NCBI GenBank assembly: GCA_963556255.1
Contig: OY744610.1
Coordinates: 66,229,192 to 66,293,191 of the forward strand
Reading direction: 5' to 3'
DNA: 64,000 nucleotides
DNA from: Allolobophora icterica
Taxonomy: Eukaryota; Annelida; Clitellata; Crassiclitellata; Lumbricidae
Shown here in pieces: positions 44,404 to 56,192 of the stretch; the first letter of the stretch is position 1, and the number at the start of each line of letters is the position of its first letter. The translations under genes and the position numbers were made by a program. The notes under the pieces are model-generated. The model was given only the letters and a program-made list of their open reading frames with translations, was not told the origin of the DNA and did not search any database.

Positions 44404-45463
44404 CTCTTTTAAAGGCTACAATTGATCTCTAAGTACACGAAGAACAGCTTGTGACCCGCATCGTGAGCCGTTAATGTCGACATAAAAAATGCTAGATTAA
44501 TTGTTACAGAGGCACGAGTGCGGAAACGACTGAAGGACGATACCCGATAGCCCCAAAAAGCTTGACTGAGCCTTTAGATTCCTGAACGAGTAACAGTGCC
44601 GAGTAAAGATACAAGTAACTTTGAATTACGCGAATGGTTCATACGTTTATTTACCGACACTATCAATGAGACAGACGGGTTATTAAACAAAGATAAACGA
44701 AATGCGATATAGGCCTATATAAGTCTGAAAATCTCAATTAAAAGGTGTCTAAGCTGTGTCTAACGTAAGTCGTAGCTGCAAATGAAAACGACATCTGGCG
44801 ACTGTCAAGGCCAACGACGTCAACTTTACCTTACCTAGAGCGGTCTAAGGAAGTAAGATACAGCAACAGAAAGAGCGACTGAAATAGCTTAAGATTATTT
44901 TACAGTTTTCTAGTATCCATTGTTCAACGACATCGTGTGAGCGCCAGGACCTTCAAGTCGACCTCGACATGAAGAAAAGTAATTTATAGGCTAATGTTGA
45001 GAAAATCTTGAAAAAACTTTATGAAATCGCTTATTATTAATTAGTGCTGCCAAAGGCCGTGTATGTCGACCTTAACTTTAGAAATAATGAGTCGTATGAT
45101 TTACACGTTTATTTAGCAACGCCGTCACAACCGAGGATCCATTTCCACGCCATTTTGTTGTCATAGAAACCCTGAGATGTCATATCTCTAATTTCTAATG
45201 ACGTCAACGGTCTTAGTTCCATAAGATGTCGCTAAAGTCGGCGTCAAGCCACAAGCAGTCGTAAAGCTCTTTAATTATATTAGGCTCTATTTCGACACCT
45301 TTATATCGTTTGTTTCTGATTCTATATATACTCTGGATTTCGTTAAACTGTTAGATATCAGAGTACAATGGGGTGCTAATTCAAGCTTCATCTAATAACA
45401 CTAAGGAACATAGCGTAATCTCCGAAGTCCGAGGGGTACTCGACCTTCCATCCCAAGGAAGAC

Positions 45464-45464
<1 letters not shown>
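44404..45464. repeat. Gene-free stretch of AACGACATCT-family repeats
   Basis: Module copies near 44736-44830, 44930-44965 and 45195-45240 in both orientations. No coding frame supported. Confidence 0.5.

Positions 45465-45555
<91 letters not shown>
45465..45555. repeat. (TA)n microsatellite, target of element 2
   Basis: About 90 bp of TA repeats that resume at 52345-52360 on the other side of LTR element 2, so the element inserted into this array. Confidence 0.9.
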
Positions 45556-46035
45556 TGTTAGCTTGTTAGTCTAGAGGTGAAATGTGAGTTAGAATGATAT
45601 GAGAAATGACAAGAAAAACAAAGACTTTCGCAATATTGATAAAAGGTATATTTACACTATGTACATAATTGAAACGATACTCACACATACGAGACAAAAC
45701 GACACGTCAAAAGACAGACTCTCCGAGAAGACGCCTGCACAAACTCCACAAAGGAAGATACAACTCGAGAACCGGCAATTAAACATGAGTAGCGACCACG
45801 TAGGGTACACTCCCTGAAAACGACCACAAAGGGTACTTACAATGCGTGACACAACCAGTGCACGTCTTACGCCTTACTTAACTAAAACCGGTCTCCCCGT
45901 CGACACAAGAACCATGCTATATATAGTCAACGAGACCATCCTACTTCTAGCTTCAAACGAGGTGCGTCTTAACTAAGGTTAGAAAGTGCACGTGAGGATG
46001 ATCATGGCGGGATGGCTGAAGGCCAACTCCCAACA
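45556..46035 (-). repeat. 3' LTR of element 2
   Basis: 480 bp, TGTTAGCTTG...CTCCCAACA. A CTATATATAG TATA-like motif lies near 45918. By eye it is identical to 51865-52344. Confidence 0.95.
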
Positions 46036-46047
46036 GACCCCCCCACT
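46036..46047 (-). other. Polypurine tract of element 2
   Basis: Minus strand AGTGGGGGGGTC directly before the 3' LTR. Short, but in the right place. Confidence 0.6.
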
Positions 46048-46238
46048 ACGAAAAAGAGGAAACATTAAAAGTGTTTCCGACCATGCAAAAACTACAAATA
46101 TACATGAATTTAAACCATATCGAAAGTTCAACAACATAACAGTCCACTAGAAACGTTTACACACAAAAAGAGAATCATCTATGTAGGCTTAATGAAAGAG
46201 ACTGACAGTCCGTAGAAATCAATGGAAAGTTCGCACAT

Positions 46239-47421
46239 TTAAACTGAGGGGCGACTTAATATATCTGGTAACACATTGTCTCGACCACGCCGATGCTTAA
46301 TGTTCAAGGAATATTGTTGGAGTTCAAGACTCCATCGCAAAAGTTTCGCATTCGACGGTGCCATGCGATTTATGAACTGTAGTGGACTATGGTCCGTATA
46401 AACAACCACTGGAGCGGAACCAAAGTACACGCTGAACGCGCGTACACCGACCACCAGCGCAAGTGCCTCCTTCTCAATGGTCGAATAGCGTACTTCCGCC
46501 GAACTCAACTTCCGACTCAGGTAGCAGACCGGATGTTCAATCTCGTCCGTTATCTGAAATAGACAACCTCCCAAACAAAAGTACGAAGCATCTACAGCTA
46601 AATAAAAGGGTTTGTCAAAATCTGGCGGTTTAAGTATAGGCTGTGAAGCCATCCTAGACTTCAAATCAATGAATGCATTCTCAGCCTCAGGAGACCAAGT
46701 AAACCTGTGACCTTTCTTAAGTAACAAAGTAAGAGGTAACGTTAACTGAGAGTAATGCGGCAGAAACTTGCGGTAATAACCAGCCAAACCCAGAAAAGAT
46801 TGAACCTGCTTCTTATTTTCAGGACGCGGAAATCTTAGCAAAGACTCGACCTTCTGCATGCGTGGCTGAATAGAGTTCAAACCAATATGGTGACCCAGAA
46901 AATCTATCTCTGCATTAGCAAAGACACACTTCTTCAAATTCAATGTAAGTTTAGCGTTAGCAATGCGTGTCAACACTCTTTTCAAGTGAGATACATGATC
47001 ATTCCAAGAAGAACTGAAAATTATCAAGTCATCTAAATATCCGTCACAAAACTCATCTAAACCATGCAACAGTTTCGCAACCAAACGTGAAAACGAGGCA
47101 GGTGCGTTTCTTAGACCGAACGCCATATAGCGCCACTGATAATGACCATGTGGGGTTACAAATCCAGTTAAAGGGATTGATTGACTATGAATCGGAACCT
47201 GCCAGAAACCCCGTGTCGCGTCAAGCTTAGTCAGAAATTTGGCTTGTCCAACCTTGTCAATTAAAGATTCTACACGTGGCATCGGAAAAGGATCGGCTAC
47301 CGTAAGCGCATTCAACTTACGAAAGTCTGTGCACAGCCGCAGAGACCCATCCGATTTAGGTACAAGTACAATAGGCGAAGCCCACGCACTTTCGGATTCC
47401 TCTACAATGCCTTCTTCAATT
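46239..47421 (-). pseudogene. Element 2 pol, reverse transcriptase and RNase H part
   Basis: The frame resumes right after the inserted element at 47421 and runs to a stop at 46239. Reverse transcriptase blocks: SPIVLVPKSDGSLR, LDATRGFWQVP, FGLRNAPASF and YLDD (about 47027-47038). RNase H follows: DASYFCLGG, STIEKEALALV and TDHSPL, then the terminal DNVLPDILSR. Catalytic residues are present, so the loss of function comes from separation from the upstream frame. The first Met is at 47315, inside the domain, and is not a natural start. Confidence 0.93.
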
Positions 47422-48245
47422 GAGGCGTTGAGCGCCAGAGTGGCTTAACCCCATGGGACGTAGTTTTGAGAAAATGAGGAAATAAGATTTGAATGCAAAG
47501 CATAAATCAAGTAATTATGTTTTATGCGGTTTTTAACTATTAACCAATTACTCTGATCCAAGTGACATTTCCAGGCTGGTTGTAGACTAAAAGTTGAGTA
47601 CTATGTTCACTTTATGAGGTTATTTGTCAAGGTCAAGTGTGGGTTAGGCCACTCTGGCACTTTTGAAAAGCAACGAATTCCATATGTTTTAATATTGATA
47701 AACCACTTTATGTTTTATAGTGATTAACGAACAAACGTAAAATTAATTAGTGCTAACTGAAATAGCATTCAGTACAATTTTTCCCATATGTAATGGATCA
47801 GTTTGAGACTTCAAGTCCGAAATTACAGCATCATTCTCCGTCCATGACATCGGAACATGGTCGGCATATACTGTAGTATAAAATCGTACTGTTGGTACTA
47901 TTACTGTCTCATTCACCTTCTCCAATACTAAAATTATTGTTATCCAACAACGAGTTTATCAAATCAGCCTTAAACCAACACTTTTACGGGTTTTTGGCGA
48001 AAGTTTCCGGTGAGCGATATTAAGGCACGTAACGCGAACAACGATAGATATTAGAGGGTTAGGCCACTCTAGCATTAGCAGGCTGGCCAGTGCCAGAACA
48101 GACTTTCCATAGACTAGCGAATACAAAGAAGAATGTGGGTTAGGCCACTCTGGCACTAGTAGATACACAGTAAATGAATCGATTGGCGTCATAAACACCA
48201 TATTGGAAAATTTGAGGGTTAGGCCACTCTGGCGCTCAACGCCTC
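47422..48245. mobile_element. 824-bp TIR element inserted in element 2 pol
   Basis: About 30-bp terminal inverted repeats (GAGGCGTTGAGCGCCAGAG... and the inverse) are flanked by AATT at 47418-47421 and 48246-48249. Removing the insert and one AATT gives an uninterrupted pol frame, which fixes the boundaries. Inside, GGGTTAGGCCACTCTGGC recurs at 47641, 48056, 48138 and 48216, with its inverse at the left end (47435), like arrays of transposase-binding sites. No transposase frame, so non-autonomous. The superfamily is unassigned; a 4-bp AATT duplication excludes typical hAT, mariner and piggyBac. Confidence 0.88.
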
Positions 48246-51200
48246 AATTAGGCCTTTAATCTCTTTGTCTACCTGTGCCATACGCTCAGGATGCAACCGA
48301 TAGGCTGTCTGCCGTACTGGTCGTGCACCAGGTATCAACTCAATACGGTGTGCAATAAGTGAAGTCTTGCCAGGTACATCGCTAAACACACCCTTAAACG
48401 TACTCAGCATGCCCAGTAATTCATTCCGTTGCACAAAATCCAAAGGACTACTTGCGACCACCTCTTCTAATTTAGGCGACTCAGACACATTCACACTTGC
48501 AGGCACAACCAAACCGACATCAAGTGTAGGCGTACAATCAACACGCGACTCATATTTCTTCATGAGGTTGACATGCACAACACGTTTACATTTCCGTCTA
48601 TCCGGAGTGGCAACCAAATAATCAACAGGTCCCAACCGTTCTAAAACGACATATGGGCCAGCATACTTAGCCTCAAGTGGCTTCCCAATCAACGGTAAGA
48701 GCAACAAAACTTGCTGTCCAATTTCAAAGTCAACAGCTTTTGCACACCTATCATACCATTGTTTTGATTTCGACTGTGCGACTAACGCATTCTCATTCGC
48801 CATACGTACAGACGTACGAATTCGTTCACGCAAATCCATCACAAAGTCAACCAGATTTGTCTTACTCACTCCAGACAAAACATCATCATTCAACCAACTC
48901 TGCTTTATCAAACGCAAAGGTCCATTCACACACCTTCCAAAGACAAGATCAAAACTACTGAAACCTAGTCCTTGTACAGGAACTTCACGGTAGGCAAATA
49001 GAACCCACGGCAAAATTTGATCCCAGTTGCCAGGAAAATCCTCAACAATTGCCTTAAGCATATCTTTCAACGTTCTGTTGAATTTTTCGCAACACCCATT
49101 ACTCTGAGGATGGTATGGACTAGTTTTCAACTGCACCACATTACATTCTTGCAGAAAAATTTGCATCAAATCAGACATGAAGTCAGTGCCACAATCCGAC
49201 AAAATCTCATTTGGAAACCCAAACATTGTAAACACGGATATCAAACATTTCGCTACATCATGCGCTGTGTGGTTTCTCAACGGAAACGCAAAAGGATAGT
49301 GTGTTGACAAGTCAATAACAGTAAGTATGAAACGATTTCTCGTACCATCACACACACTTAAGGGTCCAACTGTATCTATTGCCAGGCGGGAAAAAGGTTC
49401 CGCTATGACAGGAAGATTTATCAGAGGCGCCCGAGAGGGAGGTGCCCCCTTACCTAGTCTCTGACAGACATCACATGTTCGACAATAGGCACGAACAGAC
49501 GAATTAATGCCAGGCCAATAAAAATGACGCATTAAGCGGTCCAAAGTTTTCTTCACACCCAAGTGACCACTTGCAGGGATATCATGAGCAACGTACAATA
49601 ACTTAGCACGCAACTGCGTAGGAACAACAATTTGCGTATACCCTAAATCATCAGGCGTATCTAAATCCTTCCACTGCCTCACCAAAATTCCGTTAGCAAT
49701 CGAATACGATTGACGTTCCATATACTGCCCATCCCTTCGTTCAACCAGCTGATACAAGGGAAGCAAAGACGTATCGGCTTTCTGCATATTAATTAAATTC
49801 TCGCGCGACACTACATTGGTTAAATCAGCATGCACTGCAGTAGACTCTTTGAATAAGGCACTCAAGTCTACGTCTAACTGTACATTTATATCAGCAGGCT
49901 TATCTTCTACAGATTGAGTATGCGACACAGGTAAAGAGCCAGAATCGGTCAATTTAGTTTGAGCGCGCGTCGTCACTCCCACATTTATCTCATCTTGTGG
50001 ACTATCCAAGTCGTTACCAATTAGAACGTGAATGCCAGGTGGCAAATGGTCTACCAACCCACATAAGATAGTGCCGTTAGCAAATTTAGACTCAACTCGA
50101 ATTTCAACCAAAGGAACACGAAGCGTGACACCCGAGATACCTCTAATAAGGCGAACCTCACCAGTGTCACAGAACTCATTAGCATGCAATAATTCCTTGC
50201 TAGCCAAGCTTTGCAAAGAACCAGTATCTCTTAACACAACAATATTGCGAGAAAGTCCAGTGGGCGTATACACATAGCCAGACGAACAGAATGACAAGTA
50301 GCCAGCGTCGACCATTTTAGTCGGCCCATCCTTCACTTGTACAGACATATCTACGCCCGTGACTAATTCTACATTCTTAGGATTGGTGTTCTGCTGAGCA
50401 TCGAAATCCCGTTTTGACCTCAATTCTGGATGTAATTTGTAACATGAAGAAACCCCATGATTAGATTTACCGCAGTAAGTACAAACAATCTGGGAGTCAA
50501 ATGACTTGTGAAATTGAAATTGACCCTCTTTACGGAAATTTTTCGGCGACCAATGGACTTTTGCTCCACGACCCGAATCACGACCAAATCCAAAATTTTC
50601 CCGTTTTTCATCATTCGAATGCAAGACAGAAGCATGCGCAGGGAAAGGCTTATACAGAATAGCAAATTCGTCTGCCAATTTCGCAGCGGCTGAAACTGTC
50701 GCGGGCTTTTTGTCAATTATCCATCTATGGATTTCAACAGGCAAGCAAGTCACAAATTGCTCAAGTTTAAAGACTTCAAAGGCCTTAGTCAAGTCATTAT
50801 ACGCATCTTCACCTTCCAGCCACCTTTGAAAAGGCAACGCTAAGCGGAAAGCGAAAGCAGAGTAAGTCTCCTGCGCACCCTTAACCAAAGTTCTAAAACT
50901 CTTCCTATAAAATTCCGGCACCCTAGCAAATGCAGTCAACAAAGCCTGTTTTAGGGTGTCATAATTCTTACAGTCCTCAAGAGATAACTCCGAGAAAACC
51001 TGTTGAGCTTTACCAGTTAATTGAGGGTGTAACAAAGCAGTCCATTTATCTCTTGGAAATTTATGAATGGTCATAGCCTTCTCAAAGGAAACAAAAAAAT
51101 GCTCTATATTTGTCTCGTCAAATTTAGGGACCAATTTGATGGCAGAAGCTATGCGAAACACATCTTTGTCCTGTTCGGGACTTGGGTTCAAAACCTTAGC

Positions 51201-51599
51201 CTCGATGCGCTTTAGCTCTAACTCATATTGTCTCTGCCTCTCTTTGTCTTCACCCTCTGCTCTCCTCACTCGTTCTCTTTCCTCCATCTTCAATTTTTCC
51301 TGCAATTCAGCCTTTCGTTCCTCACTCTCCGCTTTCCTGACCTCTCGTTCTTGCTTTCTGTCTTCAGCCTCTCGTTCTCGCTTTCTGTCTTCCATTCTCA
51401 ACTTCTCCAATTGAAATTCTCTGTCACTATCTAACTTCGTCAATTCAGTCTTTTCTACCGCTTCCCGAGACCCAATCTCTAGCGGTCTAACTCCAAAATG
51501 GAACACTTCTTTTTCCTGCGTTCTCAATTTAGCAAGAAGTTTCTGCATTTGAGGCTTACTCATGCCTCTAGTGTCTTGATCTAACTTCTCAAAATTCAA
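48246..51599 (-). pseudogene. Element 2 Gag-PR-IN part
   Basis: An open frame of about 1120 codons down to the insertion, then nine insert-derived residues and a stop at 48219. In order: E/K/R-rich helical gag segment (about 60-140); capsid-like region; CCHC knuckle (CTYCGKSNHGVSSC, about 372); protease DTGS (about 454); integrase HHCC (AHDIPASGHLG..., about 668-710) and catalytic D, D, E near AIDTVG, SDCGTDF and CCEKFNRT (about 741, 803, 842); a GPY-type end (about 987); and the N-terminal part of reverse transcriptase. An ATG at 51723 opens a 41-codon frame matching the N-terminal motif of element 1 Gag, but it meets a stop one base out of phase near 51590. The start of gag is therefore frameshifted. 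Confidence 0.92.
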
Positions 51600-51849
51600 G
51601 TCTTAATTCGTCAGCCGACATATCGAAGATGTCGTACAAACTCAAAGGCTTAGTCACCGGAGAGTGAAGGGCACTCCCAACCGGAGAAGCGGTTGCCGAT
51701 GTATCAGACCCAAATGTAGCCATGATACAAAGTCGTATGCACAAAAACGTGTACAACTTTCAAAGAAACCGTCAAATACGCAATTACGCAGACCCAATTT
51801 CCAATTTTGAAATTTCCAATTTAACAAAACGGAAAACGGTGAATTTTAA

Positions 51850-51862
51850 GGACGAGCCCCCA
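51850..51862 (-). other. Primer binding site of element 2 (tRNA-Pro-like)
   Basis: Minus strand TGGGGGCTCGTCC, two bases inside the 5' LTR. Known proline-primed retroelements such as MLV use a primer site beginning with the same bases, so tRNA-Pro is the likely primer. Confidence 0.75.
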
Positions 51863-51864
51863 TA

Positions 51865-52344
51865 TGTTAGCTTGTTAGTCTAGAGGTGAAATGTGAGTTA
51901 GAATGATATGAGAAATGACAAGAAAAACAAAGACTTTCGCAATATTGATAAAAGGTATATTTACACTATGTACATAATTGAAACGATACTCACACATACG
52001 AGACAAAACGACACGTCAAAAGACAGACTCTCCGAGAAGACGCCTGCACAAACTCCACAAAGGAAGATACAACTCGAGAACCGGCAATTAAACATGAGTA
52101 GCGACCACGTAGGGTACACTCCCTGAAAACGACCACAAAGGGTACTTACAATGCGTGACACAACCAGTGCACGTCTTACGCCTTACTTAACTAAAACCGG
52201 TCTCCCCGTCGACACAAGAACCATGCTATATATAGTCAACGAGACCATCCTACTTCTAGCTTCAAACGAGGTGCGTCTTAACTAAGGTTAGAAAGTGCAC
52301 GTGAGGATGATCATGGCGGGATGGCTGAAGGCCAACTCCCAACA
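51865..52344 (-). repeat. 5' LTR of element 2
   Basis: 480-bp LTR with TG/CA ends. In element orientation this copy would drive transcription, with TATA-like CTATATATAG near 52227. Confidence 0.95.
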
Positions 52345-53313
52345 ATATATATATATATATGCATTCAGAATTCACATTCAATCCATCCCAAGGTCTTCCT
52401 TCAAATCTTTACCCAGGAATTTGGCGCCTTGGATAAACTTCGACCGATAATCTCCACTCTTCCGCAGCACATGCCTTAAACATGAACACTGTTTGATTAA
52501 TCGAAGTAAACTCCTTTCTACCCCTTTCTTTTCTACCCCTGCGTGAACGCATAATTATGTTAATATAAGGTCGAGGTCAGCGTTAAACTCTGGAAGCCAC
52601 AAGATGACGTTCAACACTGAGTTCAAGTACAAAGCTCTGCTTAAACACCTTTAAGTACAGTCTTTAAGATGTTATATATTCTTCACTTTTTTCATTCAAT
52701 CGGTGAATCAGAAATTTCACAGTAGACAATTGCGGTAACAAAAACTTGTACAGAAGTTTTTCAGAAAAACGTAAACGATATAATATAGTACCTTACAAAA
52801 TGTATATTCCGTGTCATCAAAGTGATAAAACACTTAAACTACCGTACCACATGAATTACAATACCCTGGTACTTCAATTGGACACCTTTAAAAAAAATAA
52901 ATATGCAATCCAGAGATTCAATGCTGGGGAACCAGAATCCTGATTTTAATGTTACCGGATAATAATATTAACTAATTAAATTTGCTAATGTTAAATAAAA
53001 AGAAGGAGGGCGACGCTAATAATCTTTGTTATGACACAATGTCGTTAAACAGCAACTAACTCACTAATTGCAACTTTGAGTAAATAAGACTTTAATAAGT
53101 AAAAGGTCGGCGTCAATGGCTGTGAGTATCACAAGATTGCGTTAAAAGAAATATTAATACATCAATCAATCAGTCAATCAATATTCGTTTATTTCAGCAA
53201 ATCCAGTTGACAATAACGCAACAGATGGCAGAAGCACGATAATATTATCATAGCTTTTAGAGGAAAGAATAGAGGGATATGTTAATTAACAGTTTTATAC
53301 ATAATCTCATTTG
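52345..53313. repeat. Gene-free stretch of dispersed repeats
   Basis: Remains of the TA array, then AACGACATCT-family pieces near 52570-52615 and 53105-53150 and a GGAGGGCGACGCTAATAATC copy near 53003-53060. No gene. Confidence 0.5.
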
Positions 53314-53345
53314 CACACACACACACACACACACACGCACGCACA

Positions 53346-53396
<51 letters not shown>

Positions 53397-53415
53397 GCAC
53401 GCACGCGCACGCACG

Positions 53416-53448
<33 letters not shown>
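53314..53448. repeat. (CA)n-(CGCA)n microsatellite
   Basis: CA repeats flanking a core of about 20 GCAC units. Alternating purine-pyrimidine with many CG steps favours Z-DNA. Confidence 0.95.
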
Positions 53449-53449
<1 letters not shown>

Positions 53450-53450
<1 letters not shown>

Positions 53451-53600
53451 GTGCCTCGTTCCGCAGTCTTAATTAAAGCCACTTTCTATTCACTGGGTCT
53501 TTCGCACTGAGAGCGCCTCTGATAGTGAACACTGTGAGAGGCGCTTTATAAGTGTTTAGATACATCACAATACAATACATTACAATACACACAGGCGTAA
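53450..53600 (-). repeat. GCGCCTCT hairpin dispersed repeat
   Basis: Inverse of 16105-16290: GTGCCTCGTTCCGC, CACTGGGTCTTTCGCACTG, GAGCGCCTCT...GAGAGGCGCT, then an (ACAAT)n tail. Confidence 0.7.
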
Positions 53601-53752
53601 TTTACGGGTACGACCGTACGAGGGGTACCCTTACCATGCACGTTTTGGACTGGAGGGTACCGTACCCCCTACTATTCGTATCCATTGTTTTTGCCCATAC
53701 CTACTTTATCTGAGGAAGCCCTCAAGATTCAAAACAATTAACGAGCATTAAC

Positions 53753-53922
53753 CAGGGGTGTCTACACCATAGAAACCTTGGAGCAAATGCTCCATCCAAG
53801 AAATGGGGGGGGGTAGATCTGTCAGTGTGTGTGCCACCATTTTAGGGGTGGAAGGAACGGGAAGTAGAGAGGGAAAAGGGACGTTGCTCCAATGACTTAG
53901 GGGGGGGGGATAGACGCCTCTG
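53753..53922 (+). mobile_element. hAT MITE, family X copy 3
   Basis: 170 bp, ends CAGGGGTGTCTA and TAGACGCCTCTG, flanked by GCATTAAC and GCATTATC (7 of 8 matching). Interior nearly the same as 43396-43563. Confidence 0.88.
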
Positions 53923-53994
53923 GCATTATCATCAGTGTAGTCACCATCATCTCCACTCTTATTGTTTTTATCTTTTTTACCAAAAGATGTGGCA

Positions 53995-54560
53995 ATATAT
54001 TATCTGTGAAATCATAATGCAATTATTACAAGATGTTATAAGATGTTGCTATGGAAATAAACCCTGTATGAAATCACAGTGCGATTATTACGAGATTGCT
54101 ATGACAATATAATCATGTATGAAATCACAATGCAATTATTGCAAGAGGCTGCTACTGCAATACATACTCTGTGAAAACGTAATAATAATGCAATTATTCC
54201 CAGAAGTTAAAAGAGGCTGATACGGCAACATGCCCTCTATGAAATCACAATGCAATTATTACAATACGTTGCTACGGAAATATAGCTTTCTGAAATCACA
54301 ATGCAATTATTATTACAAGAGGTTGCTAAGGTAATAAATCCTCTATGAAATCACAATGCAATTATTCCCAGGGGTTAGACAGTCGCTGCTACGGCAACAT
54401 GTTCTCTATGAAATCACAATGCAATTATTACAAGAGGTTGCTATGGAAACATAATACTGTGTGAAATCACAATGCAACACATCTTCTATGAAATCACAAT
54501 GCAATATTATTCCTAGCGGTATCATGCACATCCTCCGTGAAGTCACAATGCAATTATTCC
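53995..54560. repeat. Irregular minisatellite, GAAATCACAATGCAATTATT units
   Basis: About ten units, 45-65 bases apart, around TATGAAATCACAATGCAATTA and a TTGCTANGG(A/C)AAYATA segment. Unit length varies through internal deletions. Confidence 0.85.
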
Positions 54561-54610
54561 TAGCGGTAGCATGCGACAGTGGCATTGTCCATTCAGCGAC
54601 TATGCACACA

Positions 54611-54614
54611 AGAC

Positions 54615-54670
<56 letters not shown>

Positions 54671-54688
54671 CGACAGACCGACAGACAT

Positions 54689-54741
<53 letters not shown>

Positions 54742-54838
54742 TAGACAGACAAACAGACAGATAGACAGACAGACAAACAGACATAAAGACGTACACATAG
54801 ACAGACAAACAGACATACAGACGTACACACAGACAGAC
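54611..54838. repeat. (ACAG)n microsatellite
   Basis: About 55 ACAG tetranucleotides with some GATA, CGAC and ACAT variants. Confidence 0.96.
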
Positions 54839-54970
54839 AGGTTTTGTGTGGATAACTTGGTTGTACCTTCGCAATTTACCTGTGATCTCTTCGCCATTGA
54901 CTTTCAGTTCCATTACAAAAGGCAAAGAAACAAGAACAGGAAGGCCCTGATAACCATAAAATAACATATA

Positions 54971-55329
54971 TGTGACCTCGGCCGAGAGAAGGGACCACTT
55001 GTCGCTTTCTAGATTAGCCGGAAAACGCGTTTTTACGCTAAACGATAATATTGATTTTTGCGTCTAATTAATCTGTAGCTCGGACTCACTGCACTACAAA
55101 GAATCTTATGCTACTTGATGCGTTAAGGCTTAATTTAGGCATTAATGCATTGGGTACAGACATATTAAATTTTTTTATGCGATTTCCCGCCAAATGATAT
55201 TTTATATTTTTGTGAAAAAAGTGCATAAATTATGGTCCAAACGCTCTGAAATTTTTTCCTCATTTTACCTAAGGTGTAAGGATGTGGAAACTGCTCATAA
55301 GTCCATTTGCGACCTCGGCCGAGGTCACA
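54971..55329. mobile_element. TIR element with TGTGACCTCGGCCGA ends and TA flanks
   Basis: Left TGTGACCTCGGCCGAG and right CTCGGCCGAGGTCACA are inverted repeats of about 15 bases, with TA on both outer sides, as for Tc1/mariner-type insertions. The interior is AT-rich with no transposase. It could be a MITE of an IS630-Tc1-mariner family. Confidence 0.65.
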
Positions 55330-56192
55330 TATTTAAATACAATATAATGTCATTTACAACTAATCTGACGTATGAAAGCAATCGAAGGCTGACACTGAGA
55401 ACTCATTAGACACTTTTACATACGAAATTTCAGAACTTATATATGCGATATATATCTCATTTCTGTTAAGTTGATGTTACTTATGTTTTCTGCCATCGAC
55501 GGCTTCCATTACTAAACAGTGAGAACTGTGCTAAATGTTAATGCACGAATCATTTAAAGTGTCATAAATTTCCTTAAAGACAAAAGGTCAACGTCAATGT
55601 TTCTAACAGCCGCCAGATGTCGTTTAAATGAACCTGATTTTAACAACTGTTTTTGGCCAGGTTTAAGAGTTTAATAAACTATGAACCCCATGGAACTCTC
55701 TTCCCTTGGTACTGCGTGGGAGCTTACTTATTAGGTTCCCATCAGCTTTCTTAGCACGTGACTGGCATACAAAACAGTGGCGTTTCTGGAGTTTTTGGAC
55801 TGGGGATAAAATTGCTTTAGGAGATTAGGAGGCTTTGTTACCAACAAACAGACTTGAAACAGTGTAGGCAATGTATGGCTAATTAGACGTTAAACTGAGG
55901 GGGCTGAAATGTGTATAGGGGCTAAGACAAACGAGGGGGTAACTTTCCTGCTAGTGGCTACAGCCCCTTATCCCGCCCTCAGTAAAACTGCCACTGCTAC
56001 AAAACAATTGTTGGACCAAGAAATATTTAATGCATTGCAACGTAATTCATACATTCATGCGTATTTAATGTATTAACATTCATCATCCAACGACACCTTG
56101 TGGCAATCAGAGCAGCTAATACCGTCCCAACGCTTAAGAACGAAGTGTTGCTTCGATGCAAGTTATTATAGCCGTACTATTCCCATAATGCT
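55330..56192. repeat. Gene-free stretch with dispersed-repeat fragments
   Basis: AACGACATCT-family pieces near 55590-55630 and 56090-56110 and a CACTGTTTGGTGA-like inverse near 55515. No gene. Confidence 0.45.

Larger units (their letters stand above)
45556..52344 (-). mobile_element. LTR retrotransposon 2 (Ty3/Gypsy-type, integrase before RT), disrupted
   Basis: 6789 bp bounded by two 480-bp LTRs (45556-46035 and 51865-52344) in which I see no difference. ATAT flanks both sides, compatible with a 4-bp duplication inside a TA repeat. Minus-strand order: 5' LTR, primer site, gag, protease, integrase, then an inserted TIR element, then reverse transcriptase and RNase H. Same unusual pol order as element 1, but the proteins are clearly diverged, so it is a separate lineage. 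Two defects are visible: a one-base frame change at the start of gag, and the 824-bp insertion at the integrase/RT boundary. Confidence 0.93.

Noticed and set aside
45599..45852. Conserved 66-72 codon frames repeated in both LTRs of element 2
   Set aside because: They are identical because the LTRs are identical; there is no domain or independent evidence of coding.
47743..48201. Small frames inside the TIR insert as a transposase
   Set aside because: Too short (60-80 codons), no catalytic motif.
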